64,000 bases of DNA, from the NCBI GenBank assembly GCA_030068075.1, contig CM057827.1:74414500-74478499 (forward strand), read 5' to 3'. Both the position numbers and the translations under genes were made by a program. Source of the stretch: Paguma larvata. Its lineage: Eukaryota; Chordata; Mammalia; Carnivora; Viverridae. A model generated the notes under the pieces. The model was given only the letters and a program-made list of their open reading frames with translations. It had not been told where the DNA came from and searched no databases. Shown here one piece after another: positions 60,611-64,000 of the stretch; within the stretch, counting starts at the first letter, position 1; every line of letters begins with the position of its first letter.

Positions 60611-61324
60611 GATCGTGGCAAAGTACTGAAAAGTCCTTTTCCTGAGTCTGCTGACAGTCCAGGATTTAGAGTTTCACTGACTTAAAGTACATTTTAACTC
60701 TCTAAGCCATTGGTTGCAATCACGATGTTGGAAACGATCAAGGAACAAGTCTCTTTCATTGTAAGCTATGATTCCCCTTATATTCAACATTCTTTCACTC
60801 ACTGGCCAGTCACTATTCCATGAGTGATTAATGCCTGAGATTTCACAAGTGGGAAGTAAAAGAATAATCAGAGAGTACATTCTGCTACAATATGTGTGCA
60901 CGAATATGATTAAGAGTTTGAACATTCAAATTAGGGCTCTTTATGACATGGAAGATGTTTTCTTGAATGTATATGGAGGAGACTGAAGAAGCCCAAACTA
61001 TTGCACAATAAACATGATAAAGAAGCTCTCACCAGAAGGTGTTACTTTTTGCTCATAATTCCTCCACTTTACCTGCCATATTCCCACATGATTTCTTTCC
61101 TTGTCACTGTAGCCTAACTTTTGATTATCTCATTTATATTTATTTATCTTCCTTTCACATGCCCTTTCTGTATGTTTTCTAACTTCAAATTTTGACACTT
61201 GCAACATATTTCCAACAAAATCTTTGAGGGGCAAAAGCATATCAATTTCAGCACCCATCTTTCTCAATTTTTCCTTATTTTCTATCTTCAGAATACTTCA
61301 GCATCTTCTCTACTGATTGAGCCA

Positions 61325-62263
61325 ATGGATGGAGCAAATGACTCTGTGGTATCTCAATTTGTATTGATTGGTCTTTCAAATTCTTGGGAGATGCATCTTT
61401 TTCTCTTTTGGTTCTTCTCTGTGTTCTACGTGGGAATTATCCTGGGAAACCTCTTCATCGTGTTCACGGTAATAATTGACTCTCATTTACACACCCCCAT
61501 GTACTTCCTACTGGCCAACCTCTCTCTTCTTGATCTAGGTCTGTCCTCTACAACCGTGCCCAAAATGATCTCTAATCTTTTCACTGACTGCAACATCATT
61601 TCCTTTCCTAAATGCATGATACAGATATTTTTTATTCATGTCATGGGTGGAGTTGAGATGGTGCTGCTCATAGCCATGGCGTATGACCGGTACACTGCAA
61701 TCTGTAAGCCTCTCCACTACCTGACCATCATGAGCCCCAAAATGTGTGTCTCCTTTGTAGTGGCTGCCTGGATAGTGGGGATAATCCATGCTGTATCTCA
61801 GTTTGTTTTTGTCATAAACCTGCCTTTTTGTGGTCCTAATGAAGTAGATAGCTTTTACTGTGATTTTCCTCGAGTCATGAAACTTGCTTGTGTAGACACT
61901 TACAAGCTAGAGTTTGTAATCATTGCCAACAGTGGGTTTATATCCATGGCCACTTTCTTCTCTTTAATTATATCCTATATCTTTATTTTGGTCACTGTCT
62001 GGAAACGTTCTTCAGGGGACTTATCCAAAGCATTTGTCACACTGTCAGCTCACATCACTGTAGTGATTTTGTTTTTTATGCCATGCATGTTTCTCTACGT
62101 GTGGCCTTTCCCTACATCATCACTGGATAAGTATTTGTTCATTGCCAACTTTGCTATCACCCCAATCTTGAATCCTGCCATCTATACATTAAGAAACAAA
62201 GACATGAGAGTGGCCATGAGAAGACTGGGCAAACGGATTGTGGATCCTACCGGGATTGCATAA
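61325..62263 (+). CDS. Olfactory receptor, OR4 family (gene B), intact
   Basis: 312-residue class II odorant receptor, the duplicate of gene A. All landmarks are at the same positions: NDS sequon 5-7, GN 41-42, [10 protein letters not shown] 58-67, [10 protein letters not shown] 118-127, [10 protein letters not shown] 235-244, [12 protein letters not shown] 280-291. Against gene A the first 271 residues differ at only three places (Met36Val, Asp84Asn, Val135Ile). The last ~40 differ at several (VDF/ANF, PVL/PIL, KQMVH/KRIVD), and the C-terminus is one residue longer (ends GIA). Start chosen by homology; acceptor TATTTTCTATCTTCAG ends at 61,291, 33 nt before the ATG, in frame. Possible poly-A signal AATAAA near 62,648. 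Confidence 0.96.
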   Translation: MDGANDSVVSQFVLIGLSNSWEMHLFLFWFFSVFYVGIILGNLFIVFTVIIDSHLHTPMYFLLANLSLLDLGLSSTTVPKMISNLFTDCNIISFPKCMIQIFFIHVMGGVEMVLLIAMAYDRYTAICKPLHYLTIMSPKMCVSFVVAAWIVGIIHAVSQFVFVINLPFCGPNEVDSFYCDFPRVMKLACVDTYKLEFVIIANSGFISMATFFSLIISYIFILVTVWKRSSGDLSKAFVTLSAHITVVILFFMPCMFLYVWPFPTSSLDKYLFIANFAITPILNPAIYTLRNKDMRVAMRRLGKRIVDPTGIA

Positions 62264-63340
62264 TGAATGAAGCAGATCTAGATATCACATGATCCAGGCT
62301 CACAAGTGACACTTCAAGTTACATGTCTGTCATCATTACTATGATAAGAATTATTTGGGGAAATAGTTCAACAAGGTCCACTAGGAGAAACTGATTGTCA
62401 AGTCACAGGTGATTTTATTTTGCTAACCACAGAATACAAGTTGACTTCACCTACTTCCATCAAGAAGAGAGATGAAAAGACAAAACTGAACTAATTTGTT
62501 GGAACAAACTTAACATTCAAATGTTAACCATTTTCTGGAACTTGTTAATTGTACTTTTCTCTCAATTATGATGATATATCTCAAACAATTGATAAATATC
62601 ATAGTAAACTTATGGATTTAATATATAAAATGTGACTTTGAGTAAATCAATAAATTGTTTTCTAATTCCTATTTTTAGTTTAACTTAGAATAAGAAGAAA
62701 ACCAACTATTTGTTACTTATGTTAAGGATGTTCTTTTAGCTTTTTTTTTAGATTTGACTGGTTGGAAGTACAGAGGGAAATTCTTTAACACTATGAATAC
62801 TTTAAATAAATACAAACCTAGATTTCTAAACTTTTGTCCGACTATTATTTTAAAAATGAATACTTAAAAATTCAGTTATCTTATTCCCAAAACAAACAAA
62901 CAAAACATAAAATTAATAGCTGTTTCACAAAAGAATAATCACCCATGAGTATGTGTTTAGAGAATCTGTTTTCTTTCAACGTGGTTTGCCGGTCAGACAA
63001 AATATTCCCCCAAGAGTTTATATATATCTGAGTTTAATAGTCTTGGATAAATGTAAGTCAAAAGTTGTGAGGCATATTCAATTTAATTGAGCATTTCTAC
63101 ATTTGGAATAAGTACCTCATTAAAGTTACACACAACTTTTTCATTTACTTGTTTCTACTGCTCTATAAATAAAATATGCTCCATTAAGTAAACTACCGCC
63201 TATATTTTTTGTCCTGTGTTTTTTTCTTGGAACCTTTCCCATAAAAACCCTGCTTCCTCCATAGAAATTAATCATTAATACTTTTTTTAATGCTTTGGTA
63301 TTCATCTGTATAGGAATTTCTCTTTTGCTTGATCATTGCT
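62264..63340. other. 3' flank of OR gene B
   Basis: Aligns with 14,463-15,570 at clearly lower identity than the coding exon. A/T-rich; no other gene seen. Confidence 0.5.
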
Positions 63341-63875
63341 AACTACTCTCTTTCAAATATTCCACTGGGCTTCTAAGAAACTACAGTCTCCTGCTCTTCG
63401 CCCAACTCTTTGGGACTTCCTTCCCAGGATTAGTTTGCTGGATTTGTCCCATCTGTACCACCACCAAACTCAGTGTTCATCAGAATTACAGTCTGGCCTT
63501 TTCTTAGACCATTTTTTATCCCTAGATGGCATCTATTCCCTTAGCTTTAATTACCATCTCAGCCAGGGGCTTCAAAGCTGGGATACTATTTCTTGGTTCC
63601 TACTTCATAAATCTAACAGCCTTCTGACTTGATGCCTAAAGGACATCCTCCCACTCAGCAGGTCTAAAACTAAACTAATCCTCTCTCTTCAAATCTGCTG
63701 CTCTTTCAGGTCCGCAGTCACAGTAAGTGACAACAATATTTACCCAGTTCCTCAATGCAAAATCGAGGAGGAATAATGAACCCCTTCCTTCCTGATCCTG
63801 AATACTCATTAATCTGCAAATCCTATTAATCCCAACTTAAATGTTTCCTTGTTTTCCTCCAAATGTCTCCATTCT
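63341..63875 (+). repeat. L2-derived sequence shared with unit A
   Basis: Matches 15,575-16,135 (TCAAATATTCCACTGGGCTTC, CTTTGGGACTTCCTTCCCAGG). The similarity stops after CCTCCAAATGTCTCCATT near 63,875, where a T-run and unrelated sequence begin: either a later insertion or the end of the duplication. Confidence 0.6.
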
Positions 63876-64000
63876 TTTTTTTTGAACTATAAATTTTTAT
63901 ATATTTAACATTTAAACATAACGAATGGGTACTGAATTTGGCAAAATGCTTCTTCATGTGCTGTTGGTCCCACCCCATCACATCTTCTCAGGTATTTCAA

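Larger units (their letters stand above)
56408..63875 (+). repeat. Segmental duplication unit B (partner 8.9-16.1 kb)
   Basis: Collinear with unit A, same orientation, 47.5 kb apart. It begins inside the antisense L1 ORF2 fragment (56,408-56,800), passes the hAT remnant, promoter, 5' exon, intron, OR exon and 3' flank, and ends within L2-derived sequence. Private insertions: an L1 3' end with purine tract (58,965-59,269) and a (CT)n expansion (60,592-60,610). Confidence 0.9.

Noticed and set aside
1..64000. CRISPR arrays, operons, prokaryotic or phage systems
   Set aside because: No regularly spaced repeats with unique spacers; the only tandem arrays are microsatellites. Repeat content is mammalian throughout.

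Overview
This is mammalian nuclear DNA from a carnivoran, most likely a cat (Felidae). The main evidence is ten copies of a tRNA-Lys-derived SINE whose head reads GGGCGCCTGGGTGGCTCAG, the carnivore SINEC family, several still flanked by clean target-site duplications. The rest is LINE-1 debris of several ages plus ordinary ancient mammalian repeats (L2, MIR, MER2/Tigger, MER5A, MLT1). Protein-coding content is a cluster of OR4-family olfactory receptor (OR) genes, all on the + strand.

Layout. 0-9 kb: nested L1s, SINEs, a MER2-like transposon and a solo LTR with 6-bp target duplications. 8.85-16.1 kb: duplication unit A, with a promoter, 5' exon and intact receptor gene (coding 13.5-14.5 kb). 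17.9-26.1 kb: a second intact receptor (25.2-26.1 kb) whose promoter region at about 18.1-18.3 kb is paralogous to that of unit A. 28.2-33.0 kb: a third intact receptor, clearly the OR4F5-type gene. Its first three codons sit in a separate exon 3.5 kb upstream and splice to a coding exon at 32.0 kb, giving 326 residues. 37.4-38.3 kb: an OR pseudogene. 38.7-48 kb: old retroelement debris, a second solo LTR of the same family and a 40-nt fragment of 5S rRNA with target duplications. 48.1-54.5 kb: a dead, near full-length L1. 54.5-56.3 kb: a truncated L1. 56.4-63.9 kb: duplication unit B, with the fourth intact receptor (61.3-62.3 kb).

The genes are probably alternative odorant sensors: each is a seven-transmembrane GPCR with a promoter upstream of non-coding or minimal 5' exon(s), a 3-5 kb intron and one main coding exon. 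The clearest biology is that receptor genes A and B are about 99% identical over the first ~810 bp of coding sequence, while introns, flanks and even the last 120 bp of coding sequence diverge far more. That is the footprint of recent gene conversion. I found no CRISPR, operon or other prokaryote-type system, and no wholly new gene system. The most unusual single items are the conversion tract, the split OR4F5-type start exon and the 5S rRNA fragment insertion. Identities and repeat names come from reading and memory, not from database searches.
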